Positions 1 to 9,390 of a stretch of DNA of 64,000 nucleotides are shown piece after piece. How positions within the stretch are numbered: the stretch's first letter is position 1; the number at the start of each line of letters is the position of its first letter. The translations under genes were made by a program, and so were the position numbers. Below the pieces are notes generated by a model. The model did not search any database and had not been told where the DNA came from. It saw only the letters and a program-made list of their open reading frames with translations. Source of the stretch: Polyangia bacterium (GTDB lineage: Bacteria; Myxococcota_A; Polyangia; Nannocystales; Nannocystaceae); contig JAUIFF010000003.1 of assembly GCA_030429545.1 (NCBI GenBank), positions 558,001 to 622,000 of the forward strand, written 5' to 3'.

Positions 1-2
1 GG

Positions 3-2546
3 CGGGAACAAAGGTCGAGCACCGGCGAGCCACAACCCAGCGACGAGCGACGCCTGCCGCCGCTAAGCACAATCCTGCTGCTGTTTTTAGACCTCGTCGC
101 CCTCATCTCGTTTTTGCCGGAGAGCTGGATCTCCGACGGCGGCGATGCCCGCTGGCTACGGGTGTTTCGGCTCACCCGCATGCTGGTGCTGATCGGCTAC
201 TGGGCGCCGCTGGCCCGCGACGTATGGGTGGTGCTGTCTCGCCGCGAACGTGCGCGACAGGTCGTGTTGATGGGGTTTATCGTCCTCGCCCTGTCGTTTA
301 GCGGTGCCGTGGTTGTGCAAAACCTCGCCCGCGACCAGGCGGTTGTCGACTTCGACGACGACGGCAATGTCACCGGCAACGACCGACAGTTTTTGGTGCG
401 TCTGTGGTGGGCGTTTCGCCAGGTGCAAGACCCGGGCAACATGATGGCCACGCCCAACCACGCCGCCGCCGTGGTGGTGAGCATTGGCCTCACCGTATTC
501 GGCCTGTTTTTGGTCAGCTTCCTGATCGGTCTCGGCACCGACGTCGTCCACGAGCTGATGGAACTCAGCCGCATCCGCGGCCCGGGACTGCGCAACCACA
601 CCGTGGTTGTCAATATGAATGCATCTACACGAGTTTTGCTGAGCGAGCTGGTCCGCTACTACCGCAAGCTCCTGCCCGATGGACGGCTCTCGCTGCAGTG
701 GCTCTCGCAACTTGTCCGCAACACCCGTAGAGGCCTGCGAGGGCCCAACTACGTGGTCGTTGGCGACACCCACGACCCCCCCGACTTTTTGCGCCAACCC
801 GACCTCTCGCACATCGTTTACCGCGAGGGCTCGGCCGACTACGAGCTGCTCGTGCAACGCACCGACATTCGCTCGGCCCGGCGCGTGGTCCTGCTCGCAG
901 ACCTGCAGGCCGAAAATCCCGACGCCGAAACCCTGCGCTCGTTGCTGACAGTTGTCGAAGCACTGCGCGAGGGCGACCCGCTCGATGCCGCGGCCACCGA
1001 AGTCGATGGCCATACATCTGGATTTTTTAAGGGCCAACGCTCGCGCCTGCTGATCGCCGAAATCCTCGACGAGAGCAATGTCCCCGCCGCCCGGGCTGCG
1101 ATCGCCTCGGGTGGCAACCGAACCCAGGCCTTCATTGTCCCAACCGAGCGCCTGATCGCTTTGTTTATGGCCTGTGTGGCCCGCCGCGGTGGTGCCGATG
1201 TTCTCCTCGAAGAACTGCTGTCGAGCCGTGGCCATGAGGTCTACACCTGCTTTTTTAGCAAACCGGGCCTCAAGTACAGCCGTGAAAACCCACCGCCCCT
1301 GCCGACATCACGCGAGCAAATCATGGCCTATCTCCACAGCCGAGGGTTGCGACTGCCGCCCAACCGGCGCGTGCTCCCAGTGGGCTTGCTGATGCAACCA
1401 ACGACCTTCAAGCTCGGCGCGCCAGCTGAACAGGTAGCGATCAATCCCCAGGCCGCGCCCAACGACTATGCGCGCTGCACCGGATTTGTTGCGATTGCTC
1501 CTAATTTTGCGGCGGTCCGCGACTTTTCTGAGACGCTCCACAGCAAACCCGAGCTCGATACACCGACCGGCCCGAAAGCCTCGCAGGTGGCAGCCGGGCT
1601 CAAACTTCGGCGCAGCGCCACAACCCCGCTCAACCGAATCTTAATTTGCGGGTTTCGTTCGGCCACGGTCAGTATGATCGAGTCGCTGTTGCGGGCCTCA
1701 CCCCACGCCGAAATCCTCGTGATGGTGCGGGACGAGACCGCCCGCGCCGCGGCCATGGACGACTTTGATGCGCATACAAAGTTAATTCGCAACCGCCTGC
1801 TGTCGGACCTCCACGGCCAGTTCTTTGTGCAACCCGACGGGAGCCTGCGCTATGTCGATGGCGACGACGACGACGACCTGCCCCCACCCCCGGGCCCGGG
1901 CCAGATTCGCGTGACAGTTGGCAACTGGACTTCGTCGCGCCAACTCAGCAACCTGCCCAAGGCCTTTGGCCACATCGCGGTGGTCGATGTTGTGTTTTTG
2001 ATTTCGGGGGAACGCCCCGGGGCAGATGCCGACACCGTCCAAGCGCTGATGAAAATCGAAACGCTCGCCGCCCGTACTGAGGGCAACGCCTCCCACCAGC
2101 GGGTGATTGCCGAGGTCCTCGATGCTGAGCTTGCCCACCGCTTGCGACGGCACTACCTGCGGCGCAAACTCAGCCACGTCCGGGTGTACTCCATCGAAAC
2201 CCTGCGGGCGTTGTTTATGTTTCAGTCGGTCGTCGTGCCCAGCTTCGACCTCGTTTACACCGAGCTTTTGGGGCCCTGGGGCCAGAGCTTTGTCCGCCTC
2301 GAGCCACAAACCAAAACCTTTGGTACATGCACATTTTCCCAGCTAGCACAGGAACTCTACGCCCGTGGCCAGCTGCTCGTCGGCGTCGAAACCCAGGACA
2401 ACTCAACCCTTTTTATTGGCGAGGCCGACCCGGGTGCGAACGAAAAGATTGAGCTCGAGCACCTCAAGAGCATCTGGGTTATCTGCGATGATATTGCCTG
2501 TGGGCCACAAAACCTGGTCAATCAGTCACCTGCAACTGGGACCTGA
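3..2546 (+). CDS. CASTOR/POLLUX-like ion channel with two RCK (TrkA-N-like) domains, 5' end outside window
   Basis: The frame is open from the window edge, so the TTG at 114 is not taken as the start and the N-terminus is missing. The visible part begins in a voltage-sensor-like segment: a hydrophobic helix ending SFLPESW, then an S4-like stretch with spaced arginines (RWLRVFRLTR) and another membrane helix. A pore region with a Trp-rich helix and DPGN follows, then a pore-lining helix leading into RNHTVVVN. This order and the NHT strand resemble the plant CASTOR/POLLUX family. Two Rossmann-like regulatory modules follow: the first contains VVLLADLQAENPDAET, the second begins LNRILICGF. The protein probably sits in the inner membrane as a cation channel gated by a cytoplasmic RCK ring; ion and ligand cannot be read. 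The family is assigned from remembered motifs. Confidence 0.8.
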   Translation, partial: REQRSSTGEPQPSDERRLPPLSTILLLFLDLVALISFLPESWISDGGDARWLRVFRLTRMLVLIGYWAPLARDVWVVLSRRERARQVVLMGFIVLALSFSGAVVVQNLARDQAVVDFDDDGNVTGNDRQFLVRLWWAFRQVQDPGNMMATPNHAAAVVVSIGLTVFGLFLVSFLIGLGTDVVHELMELSRIRGPGLRNHTVVVNMNASTRVLLSELVRYYRKLLPDGRLSLQWLSQLVRNTRRGLRGPNYVVVGDTHDPPDFLRQPDLSHIVYREGSADYELLVQRTDIRSARRVVLLADLQAENPDAETLRSLLTVVEALREGDPLDAAATEVDGHTSGFFKGQRSRLLIAEILDESNVPAARAAIASGGNRTQAFIVPTERLIALFMACVARRGGADVLLEELLSSRGHEVYTCFFSKPGLKYSRENPPPLPTSREQIMAYLHSRGLRLPPNRRVLPVGLLMQPTTFKLGAPAEQVAINPQAAPNDYARCTGFVAIAPNFAAVRDFSETLHSKPELDTPTGPKASQVAAGLKLRRSATTPLNRILICGFRSATVSMIESLLRASPHAEILVMVRDETARAAAMDDFDAHTKLIRNRLLSDLHGQFFVQPDGSLRYVDGDDDDDLPPPPGPGQIRVTVGNWTSSRQLSNLPKAFGHIAVVDVVFLISGERPGADADTVQALMKIETLAARTEGNASHQRVIAEVLDAELAHRLRRHYLRRKLSHVRVYSIETLRALFMFQSVVVPSFDLVYTELLGPWGQSFVRLEPQTKTFGTCTFSQLAQELYARGQLLVGVETQDNSTLFIGEADPGANEKIELEHLKSIWVICDDIACGPQNLVNQSPATGT

Positions 2547-2704
2547 CACCACTGTCAACCTACGTGTGGCGGGCCACGACATCGCCGTCGGTGTTGCAAC
2601 GACAGCCCGCTCGCCAAACGTCTTGCCAAGCACTCGCCTGCCACCGGTGTCATGCTCGCAACCGCGGTCTTGCAGCTGCTAAGCAGGCACGGCAGGCTAC
2701 CACC

Positions 2705-3742
2705 ATGCTTCGCCTTATTGCTGCTTCCCTGACCGCAACCTGTGCCCTCGCATGGGTACCAAACCAGGCTGCCGCCTGCGGCCCGCCGCTTTCAGACGTC
2801 AACTCCATACACCCATCCAGTGGCACCCATCCGGCCAACACGGCGATCCGAATCTCCGGATTTAGTCTCGATATCGAGGCACTGACCGTCACCGTCGATG
2901 GTGTCGCCGCACAACTCGTGGCCGCCACCGGCCCGGTTGCCAACCTCGACGACTATGTACTTACAATCAACCCAGAGCCCGGTGAGGGCCAGGAGGTTCA
3001 CCTTAGTGGCATGGTTTGCACCGAGGGAGATAACTGTGCTGTTGATGTCACCTATACGACTTCAGCAGCCGACGTGGTCGCACCCGTCGCAGCCGAGGAC
3101 CTAGCCATCAACCTCCACGAATACCCCAACGTCGAAACCCAGGATGGTGCCTGCTTTACTGGCAGCGACTTCACTTACTGGCTGTCGTACACGCTGCCAG
3201 CCGACGATGATGCCTATGCACAGATCGCCGTCTATCCCGAAAGCTCGCCCGATACCGTGCTGATGACCAAAACCACCGGCAGTGGCTCACCGTCGTTGCG
3301 CGGGTACGACTCGACCTTTGAGTCGTATGACCCCAAGGCAATCTGTGTGCGGGTGACAACCTTCGACCTCAGCAACAATCTCGGCCCTGAGGTCGAAGCC
3401 TGTGGCCTGTGTAACTTTCGCGAGGACATGCCCGACGTCGGTGAATTCCAAAATCCACCGCAACCCGAGTGGACAAGCGACGATATCGTTGCCGGAGGCA
3501 TGTGTGGCGAGGCGGTCGAAACTGGGACCGAGACCGATGGCGAAACCGATGGCGAAACCGCGGGGCCGGGAACCGACACAGATGCCGAAAGTGAAAGCGA
3601 AAGCAACACCGACAGCGACAGCGACGGAGACTCCGGGCTCGATGCGGACAAAGGCTGTGGCTGCCGCAGCTCCGACCCAACACCCGAAGTCTGGTTGTTT
3701 GCTGCCCTGGTAGCCCTGGGGCTTCGTCGTCGACGGACCTAA
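2705..3742 (+). CDS. Secreted MYXO-CTERM protein, copy 1 of a tandem pair
   Basis: The frame opens upstream at 2564, but ATG 2705 gives a clean export signal (MLRLIAASLTATCALAW, cleavage near QAAA) and is preferred. The mature part starts with an IPT/TIG-like beta region (THPANTAIRISG, then VTVDGVAAQLV), followed by a Cys-containing domain with HEYPNVET and GSDFTYWLSY. A linker rich in Thr, Asp, Glu and Ser comes next. The C-terminus is DKGCGCRSS, a short hydrophobic helix and RRRR, which is the MYXO-CTERM sorting signal thought to be processed by myxosortase for surface delivery. The next gene has the same architecture and many identical blocks, so the two are tandem duplicates. Function is unknown; a cell-surface role is inferred from the sorting signals. 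Confidence 0.85.
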   Translation: MLRLIAASLTATCALAWVPNQAAACGPPLSDVNSIHPSSGTHPANTAIRISGFSLDIEALTVTVDGVAAQLVAATGPVANLDDYVLTINPEPGEGQEVHLSGMVCTEGDNCAVDVTYTTSAADVVAPVAAEDLAINLHEYPNVETQDGACFTGSDFTYWLSYTLPADDDAYAQIAVYPESSPDTVLMTKTTGSGSPSLRGYDSTFESYDPKAICVRVTTFDLSNNLGPEVEACGLCNFREDMPDVGEFQNPPQPEWTSDDIVAGGMCGEAVETGTETDGETDGETAGPGTDTDAESESESNTDSDSDGDSGLDADKGCGCRSSDPTPEVWLFAALVALGLRRRRT

Positions 3743-3834
3743 AGGTAGCATCCCTCACCCCTCCGTTGTCCTGCATGCAGGTACATACATTCGCGATACT
3801 TGCGCAAGCAACCCGTTCTAGGCACGCTACACCC

Positions 3835-4956
3835 ATGTCCTTATTCCTACGATCCACCCTGCTCGCCAACTGCTTGCTTGCAGTCGCCGCCATCCCTCAA
3901 CAACAGGCCAACGCCTGCGAACCGCCTGAGCCGGGGATTACCCAGGTCGCTCCAGACGGCGAGTCACATCCCGGCAATGCCGCTGTCCGGATCTGGGGTT
4001 ACGACCTCGACATCAATCAAGTGGTGGTGACCGTCGATGGCGTCGCTGCCCAGGCCGTTCCTGTGGTCGGGCCAGCCGAGGCACTCGCACCCATTGTATT
4101 TACAATCGATCCGATGCCCGAGCCCGACGCCGTGGTTCATCTGAGCGGAGAGCTCTGCCAGGGTAATGACCAGTGCACCCTCGACACCACGTTTACGGCC
4201 ACAGCACCCGATGGCGAGGGTCCGGCCACCGCCACCAACTTGGTGCTCGACCTCCATGAGTACCCCAATATCGACCCGGGGGCGGGCTCGTGTCTTGGCG
4301 GCAGCGACTTCACCTACTGGCTGAGCTTCGCGCAGGACGAAGGTGGGCCCCATGCACTGGTCGAATTGTTCCCGGAAAATGAGCCCGACAACACCCTCAC
4401 CTGGCGGGTGATTAGCGCAACGGAGTACGGGTTTCGCGTGTATGAGCAAGCATTTGAAGGCTTTGATCTCGGCGACATTTGTGCCCGGGTGACGCCCTTC
4501 GACCTGGCCCTACACGAAGGCACGGCCAGCGAAGTTTGTGGCCTATGCAACTATCGCGAGGATACCGAGGTCGATGACCCGTGGACTAACCCCGCAAAAC
4601 CAAACTGGAGTAGTGGCGACATCTGGCCCGGGGGCCCCTGCGACAGTGGGGTTGAAACCACCGACGGCAGCGAAACCGATACCACCGGTGGCGACTCTGA
4701 AACCGATGCGACCCAAACTGGCTCAACTGGGAATGAAACCGACGGGACAAGTGAGACCACCGGCGACGGCACCTCGACAGACACGAACACCAGTACATCT
4801 GGGGAGACTGAAGGGCCAGGTTCTGATTCGGCGACCGATTCGGATACCGGGTTGATTACGGACAAGGGCTGTGGCTGCCGGAGCTCGGGGGACAGCCCCG
4901 CGCCCCTACTCGCCGGATCCTTCGCCCTACTTTGGCTGCGTCGCCGCAGGGGCTAG
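3835..4956 (+). CDS. Secreted MYXO-CTERM protein, copy 2 of a tandem pair
   Basis: ATG 3835 begins a signal peptide (MSLFLRSTLLANCLLAVAA); an earlier in-frame ATG at 3766 would bury it 23 residues inside. The protein parallels its upstream neighbour block for block: an IPT/TIG-like start (SHPGNAAVRIWG, VTVDGVAAQAV), HEYPNIDP, GSDFTYWLSF, a GLCNYRED cysteine block, then a long Thr/Gly/Asp/Ser linker. It ends DKGCGCRSSG, hydrophobic helix, RRRRG, the MYXO-CTERM signal. The linker is longer and different in sequence from that of the first copy, while the folded region is conserved, as expected for an old duplication with fast linker drift. A strong terminator follows. The likely fate is export and anchoring at the cell surface; the binding target is unknown. 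Confidence 0.85.
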   Translation: MSLFLRSTLLANCLLAVAAIPQQQANACEPPEPGITQVAPDGESHPGNAAVRIWGYDLDINQVVVTVDGVAAQAVPVVGPAEALAPIVFTIDPMPEPDAVVHLSGELCQGNDQCTLDTTFTATAPDGEGPATATNLVLDLHEYPNIDPGAGSCLGGSDFTYWLSFAQDEGGPHALVELFPENEPDNTLTWRVISATEYGFRVYEQAFEGFDLGDICARVTPFDLALHEGTASEVCGLCNYREDTEVDDPWTNPAKPNWSSGDIWPGGPCDSGVETTDGSETDTTGGDSETDATQTGSTGNETDGTSETTGDGTSTDTNTSTSGETEGPGSDSATDSDTGLITDKGCGCRSSGDSPAPLLAGSFALLWLRRRRG

Positions 4957-4974
4957 CGGTCGTCAAACGAATAA

Positions 4975-4995
4975 GCCGCCCTTTGGGCGGCTTTT
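4975..4995 (+). terminator. Rho-independent terminator
   Basis: GCCGCCC (4975-4981), a TTT loop and GGGCGGC (4985-4991) form a 7-bp GC stem followed by TTTT. It lies 18 nt after the second MYXO-CTERM gene and just before the end of the convergent SPFH operon, so it may serve both strands. Confidence 0.85.
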
Positions 4996-5012
4996 GCTTG
5001 TATGAGCAATGA

Positions 5013-6227
5013 TTACTTGGCGCCCATAAACTCCGCCGCAAACTCGCGCAAGCGCAGCACCGAGGGAATCCCGTCGTCGCTTTGGAACGTCAGGTTTGAG
5101 TCAAACGTGATGTTCTCCGCAGTTTTCCAGGCCACGTAGGCACGGCCCGCCGGGCTGTCGAGCAGGGCGTTGAGCTTGCTTTCAAACTCACCGCGGACCG
5201 CGGCCATCTCGGCATCACCTTCGGCTTTTTGCCGGGCTGAGATACCGTCGGCTTCGGCCAACACCCGCTGTTTGTAGGCCAGGGTTTCGGCCTCGATGTT
5301 TTTGATCCCGAGGAGGTAGGCATCGGTAATCTTCCCGAGGTCGTCGATCTCGAGCATTTTCTTGGCCTCCTCCCGCAGTTTTTGGCGATCCTCGTCGCTC
5401 ATCTCTTTGAGCATTTGACGGGCTTTACCGGGTGTCGCCGCCTCACCACCGAGGCTCAAAAACCCGACCTGGTAGGCGCGCTCTAGCTCGGCCTGAATTC
5501 CGACCCACTCCTGGGTCCTTGCAGCTGCAAGTGCATTGGTCTCGAGCGTGTAGTTGTCGAGCGTCTGCTGTTTTTCGGCCACGAGTTTACGGGCACCGTC
5601 GAGCAACTTGTTTTGCTCATTGAGCTGGATCGCCTGGAGTTGCGCCTCGTACTCGGGGCGAAAGCCGACCGCTCGGATCAGCACCGACTCGGCTTCGAGG
5701 TGGATCGACTTGAGTTTTTCGTTGAGCACCACCAGCGTTTTTTCGGCGACTTCGAGTCGGCGCGCGGTGTCGTAAAACTCAGAGGTTTTCAGTTGAGCAA
5801 GCTCCTCGCGCAGTACCGAAACTGCAGTGTTGGAGGCCAGACGCTGAAACCGGTAGCCACCGTCACCGGTTGGCAGGTGGGCACCCTCCTCCATCAACAG
5901 GTGGGCTTCGTTGGGGATGATCCGATAGGGCACGGTCACGTCGATGGTGACGTTGTTGTTGTCCTGGGTACGGATCAGCAGCGACTTGTTGTCGTCGGAG
6001 GTGTAGTTGAGCAGCTGGTAACTGCTGGGCAACATGGTGAAGCGGTGCACCCCGGGGATGTCGAGGTGCCAGCCGGGCTCTAGGTCGGCCAGCAACACAC
6101 CCGACATATTCGAGCTGCGCACACCGATCGACCCCATGGGCACGGTCGTCAACATACATGTTGGTACAATCAAAAGCCCGAGGGTGAGCAGGACGATGAG
6201 TTTGGACAGTTTGATGATGCCAGACAT
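5013..6227 (-). CDS. SPFH/Band-7 domain protein (prohibitin-like), second gene of pair
   Basis: A 404-residue protein with one N-terminal membrane helix ([17 protein letters not shown], roughly residues 11-27) followed by an SPFH domain (GSIGVRSSN, then [25 protein letters not shown]) and a long Ala/Glu/Lys/Gln-rich helical region, likely coiled coil, up to about residue 350. SPFH proteins assemble into large membrane-bound rings that scaffold membrane domains and proteases. Its ATG overlaps the stop of the upstream SPFH gene by one base (TAATG), so the two are translated together and probably form a hetero-oligomer like HflK/HflC or the prohibitins. No protease gene is adjacent. The specific subfamily is not assigned. 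Confidence 0.85.
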   Translation of the reverse strand: MSGIIKLSKLIVLLTLGLLIVPTCMLTTVPMGSIGVRSSNMSGVLLADLEPGWHLDIPGVHRFTMLPSSYQLLNYTSDDNKSLLIRTQDNNNVTIDVTVPYRIIPNEAHLLMEEGAHLPTGDGGYRFQRLASNTAVSVLREELAQLKTSEFYDTARRLEVAEKTLVVLNEKLKSIHLEAESVLIRAVGFRPEYEAQLQAIQLNEQNKLLDGARKLVAEKQQTLDNYTLETNALAAARTQEWVGIQAELERAYQVGFLSLGGEAATPGKARQMLKEMSDEDRQKLREEAKKMLEIDDLGKITDAYLLGIKNIEAETLAYKQRVLAEADGISARQKAEGDAEMAAVRGEFESKLNALLDSPAGRAYVAWKTAENITFDSNLTFQSDDGIPSVLRLREFAAEFMGAK

Positions 6228-7375
6228 TATTTCGCTCCTGCGATCTGGGACATACGCACCCGGGACGGGGTGGAGTCGTCGGACCAGGGTTGGATGTCGA
6301 TGGTCACGCCCTTGAGGCGCTCGCCGAGTCGCTCCATCACACGCTCGACCGGTTGGGTGCGAAACGCGTCGATCTCGGCCTTGCGGCTGCGATACTCGGC
6401 GTCGAGCTGGCCCTTGAGTTCCGCCGCCTTGCGCTCGGCGGCCGCTCGCGCGGCCTGCCCCTTACCCACGGTTTCGATCTTGTACGTGTCGACCTGGCGC
6501 ATCGAGTTGGACTGCTCAGCTGTCGCCTGGGCCAGGGCCGACTCGAGTTCGGTCCGCTTTGTCTGAATCGCCAGGTTTTGGTCGCGGTTGACCTCGGCCA
6601 ACTTGCGCTCACGGGTTGTCTCGGCAGCCGCTAAGTTCGACTCGATGACCTTGAGTTCGTTGCCCAGCGAGTTGCGTTGCTCAACCAGCTTTTCATATTC
6701 GTCGCTAAACTGCGGACGCGGGGTGACAATTTGCGAAACCTGCAGGCCATGGCGCCCGAGATACTCGTTGAGTCGCTCCTTGGCCTGTTGCGTCGCCTCT
6801 CCGAACTTGGCCGGGTTGGACACCGAAATCGTCGACTCGCGGCCAAACTCGTCGCGCAACACAGCCCGGGTATAGGGTCGCATCCACGACAGGTAGGCCA
6901 TGTCGAGGCCGGAGTCGCGGATCACAGTTTCGGCCTCGTCGCCCTTGAGTTGGAAGATCAGGGTTGTGTCTTGAAAGTGGAAGTTCGACCCGTCGCTTGC
7001 CCGCACGGTGAGTGCACGTACATGTAAATCGTCGAGATTGTCCCGCCCACTCATGGTGAAGTTTTGCGGGCTGGCATCGAGGACATACACCGAGTGGACC
7101 CCAAACGGCATCTGGTAGATCCAGCCTGGCTGGGTCACCACGGTGTGACCGCCTGTCATGTTGTTGACACGCACAGCCACCTGGCCGGGTTCGATCGACG
7201 TAAACGACGCGAGCATGGTCCCCAAAACCGCGATCCCGGCGGCTATCGGCCACACCACGTTGAGCCACGGTGGGCCCTGGCCTCCATCTTTTTCACTGCG
7301 CAGGGCCGAAGTGAGAAGTCCAAACAGGCTGTCGTCTTTTGCCTTTTGCGGGCGTTTTTTCCGTACACGTGCCAT
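6227..7375 (-). CDS. SPFH/Band-7 domain protein, first gene of pair
   Basis: The frame extends back to 7504, but ATG 7375 has a good Shine-Dalgarno (AGGAG about 6 nt upstream) and starts a basic leader ([13 protein letters not shown]), giving 382 residues. A membrane helix ([17 protein letters not shown]) is followed by an SPFH domain ([34 protein letters not shown]) and an extended charged helical region ([19 protein letters not shown]). With the coupled downstream SPFH gene it forms a two-gene operon, suggesting a two-subunit membrane scaffold facing the periplasm or cytoplasm. The SPFH fold and the pairing are solid; the biological role (membrane microdomain, proteolysis control) is inference from the family. 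Confidence 0.85.
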   Translation of the reverse strand: MARVRKKRPQKAKDDSLFGLLTSALRSEKDGGQGPPWLNVVWPIAAGIAVLGTMLASFTSIEPGQVAVRVNNMTGGHTVVTQPGWIYQMPFGVHSVYVLDASPQNFTMSGRDNLDDLHVRALTVRASDGSNFHFQDTTLIFQLKGDEAETVIRDSGLDMAYLSWMRPYTRAVLRDEFGRESTISVSNPAKFGEATQQAKERLNEYLGRHGLQVSQIVTPRPQFSDEYEKLVEQRNSLGNELKVIESNLAAAETTRERKLAEVNRDQNLAIQTKRTELESALAQATAEQSNSMRQVDTYKIETVGKGQAARAAAERKAAELKGQLDAEYRSRKAEIDAFRTQPVERVMERLGERLKGVTIDIQPWSDDSTPSRVRMSQIAGAK

Positions 7376-7540
7376 CGGCGGCTCCTCGCTTGCCAAGCCG
7401 AAAAGCCGGTGTGCAAGCGTTGGCGGATCGTACCAAAGCCAGTGTCGATGCGGCGAATAAGCGTGCACACCCACAAACGACTCGCTCGCGTCTGCCAAAA
7501 ACATGGTCCGCTCGCGGTAGTCGACTATACTGGGCTACGC

Positions 7541-8527
7541 ATGGGTTCTGGACTGTTCCTCCCATCACAGGCATCGCTGGCAGCGAGGGTCTCTCAAGCG
7601 CGCATGCGCGGACGATCGCGGTGGTTCGATCCTGCGCGAAAAATCGAGCTACGACGGTTTGCCGGCACGACCCAACACGCGCAGCAACTGACCACGCCGC
7701 TACGCATCGCCCACATCACCGACCAACATGTCGGCCGGGTCACGCCCATGCGTGTACAAATGGCGGCGATCGAGCTGCTCAACGCGCAAAAGCCCGACCT
7801 CGTGTGTGTGACGGGTGATTTCGTCTGCCATAGCCAGGCCTACCTCGACGCCCTCGGCGAGGTCATGCAGGCCATCGAAGCTCCGGTGTACGGGGTGTTG
7901 GGCAATCACGACCATTGGTCGGGGGCGACGGCTGTGCGTCGCGTGCTTCGCCGGGCCAATGTCGAGGTTCTCGATAATGTACATACAACCATAACCCTGC
8001 GACGCGAGCGGCTTCAGGTGGTCGGTCTCGACGACGCCTACACCGGCCACGCCGATTGGCGCCGGGCGGTCCGTGGGCTGCGCGACGATCTGCCGACGAT
8101 CGGGCTTTCGCACATCGCCGAAGAGTGCGAAAAGCTGTGGCGATTTGGCGTTCCCCTCGTGCTTTCCGGGCACACCCACGCCGGGCAAGTCACCCTCGCG
8201 CGCCTCAACGAACTCGCACTCGGGCGGCTTGTCGGCCACAAGTACGTCCACGGTTTGTACGGCTCGCGCCACGCAAAAAAGCCACTCGGCTCGGTCTATG
8301 TCGGGGCTGGCATTGGCGCGGCAGTGATTCCCGTGCGCCTGGGTGCCCGGGCCCGGCGCGAGGTCACCTTGTTTGACCTCGGGCTCAAGCCCGGCTCGTT
8401 TAGCGAACACCACGACGCACAAGATGCCCACCCCGGTCGGGCGCCGTCCGAAAAGACCAAGGCCCGACGCGCGCGTAAGGTGCAAAAAAAGGCCAGCAAA
8501 CGGCGTGCCCGGGGCATTGACGATTAG
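7541..8527 (+). CDS. Calcineurin-type metallophosphoesterase (YkuE-like)
   Basis: All binuclear-metal motifs are present in order: ITDQHVG (Asp-x-His), VTGDFV, GNHDHW and SGHTHAGQ. This arrangement and the C-terminal VYVGAGIGA resemble the YkuE/LpxH-like branch of membrane-associated phosphoesterases. The start is uncertain: the ATG at 7541 lacks an obvious Shine-Dalgarno, and ATG 7604 (MRGRSRW) is an alternative; no clear transmembrane helix precedes the catalytic domain. The last 60 residues are a Lys/Arg-rich tail (KKASKRRAR) that could bind acidic lipid or nucleic acid. The gene is divergent from the SPFH operon. The substrate is unknown; lipid-linked diphosphate or phosphodiester hydrolysis is the family expectation. 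Confidence 0.85.
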   Translation: MGSGLFLPSQASLAARVSQARMRGRSRWFDPARKIELRRFAGTTQHAQQLTTPLRIAHITDQHVGRVTPMRVQMAAIELLNAQKPDLVCVTGDFVCHSQAYLDALGEVMQAIEAPVYGVLGNHDHWSGATAVRRVLRRANVEVLDNVHTTITLRRERLQVVGLDDAYTGHADWRRAVRGLRDDLPTIGLSHIAEECEKLWRFGVPLVLSGHTHAGQVTLARLNELALGRLVGHKYVHGLYGSRHAKKPLGSVYVGAGIGAAVIPVRLGARARREVTLFDLGLKPGSFSEHHDAQDAHPGRAPSEKTKARRARKVQKKASKRRARGIDD

Positions 8528-8602
8528 TGTAGACACATGTTTTAGGGCTCGCTCGACGGCGACTCCCGTTCGCGCACGTGACCACATCTGGCGGCGGAAG
8601 AC

Positions 8603-9355
8603 TTGAACCGACAACGACAATACGCGCGTCTCCTCGCCCTGGCATTGATGGGATCTGCGGCGGCCACACAGACAGCCTGTGGCGAGCGTGCAAGCAAACC
8701 CACCAAGGCGAGCGAGGCCCCGCCACCTCGCCCGGCCACCAAGCTTCGCATTGTCGACCGCCCGATCGCGTTCGACGACGAGCGGATCGAAGGCACGCTC
8801 GCCTATCGCAAGGCCCACCAAAAATCCGACTCACCCGGCGTGCAGACCATTTCGATCGAGCCGCGGATGGTCGTATTGCACTTTACCGACAGCGACAACC
8901 TCGAAGACACCTGGCGCTACTTCAACCGCCAGACCATCGAAGGCCGCCGGGAACAACTCGCTACTGCCGGCGATGTCAATGTATCAACACATTTTTTGGT
9001 CGACCGCGACGGCACCGTCTACCGCCTGATCCCCGAGACGTGGTTTGCCCGCCATTGCATTGGGCTCAACCACGTCGCCATTGGCATCGAGAATATCGGT
9101 TCTGAGACCCTGCCGCTCACCGAGGCGCAGGTCCGGGCAAATGCCGACCTGATTCGCTTCCTCGCGGCCCGCTACCCACGGCTCACGCACCTGATAGGTC
9201 ACCACGAATACCGGGCAATGGAGTCCCATCCGTACTTTGACGAGGTCGACAGCACCTACCGAACCGATAAGGTCGACCCCGGTGCGGACTTTATGGCCCG
9301 TGTGCGTGGACTTGTCGCCGACCTCGATCTCGCGGGGCCCCCGAGCTCGATTTAG
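8603..9355 (+). CDS. N-acetylmuramoyl-L-alanine amidase family lipoprotein (Amidase_2)
   Basis: A TTG start at 8603 is chosen because a purine-rich GGCGGAAG precedes it and it yields a complete lipoprotein signal: basic MNRQRQYAR, hydrophobic LLALALMGSAAA, then TQTAC with the lipid-bearing Cys. The mature part is an Amidase_2/peptidoglycan-recognition fold: VVLHFTDS (first zinc His), THFLVDRDGTVYRL, HVAIGIENIG, IGHHEY and KVDPGADF (last zinc ligand Asp). These enzymes cut the amide between N-acetylmuramic acid and L-alanine. Envelope anchoring suggests cell-wall turnover or predatory lysis of other bacteria, either being typical for myxobacteria. It follows the phosphoesterase by 75 nt on the same strand. 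Confidence 0.85.
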   Translation: MNRQRQYARLLALALMGSAAATQTACGERASKPTKASEAPPPRPATKLRIVDRPIAFDDERIEGTLAYRKAHQKSDSPGVQTISIEPRMVVLHFTDSDNLEDTWRYFNRQTIEGRREQLATAGDVNVSTHFLVDRDGTVYRLIPETWFARHCIGLNHVAIGIENIGSETLPLTEAQVRANADLIRFLAARYPRLTHLIGHHEYRAMESHPYFDEVDSTYRTDKVDPGADFMARVRGLVADLDLAGPPSSI

Positions 9356-9390
9356 TTGGTCCTACATATTTCGATGCGGTTGTTTGGCTT

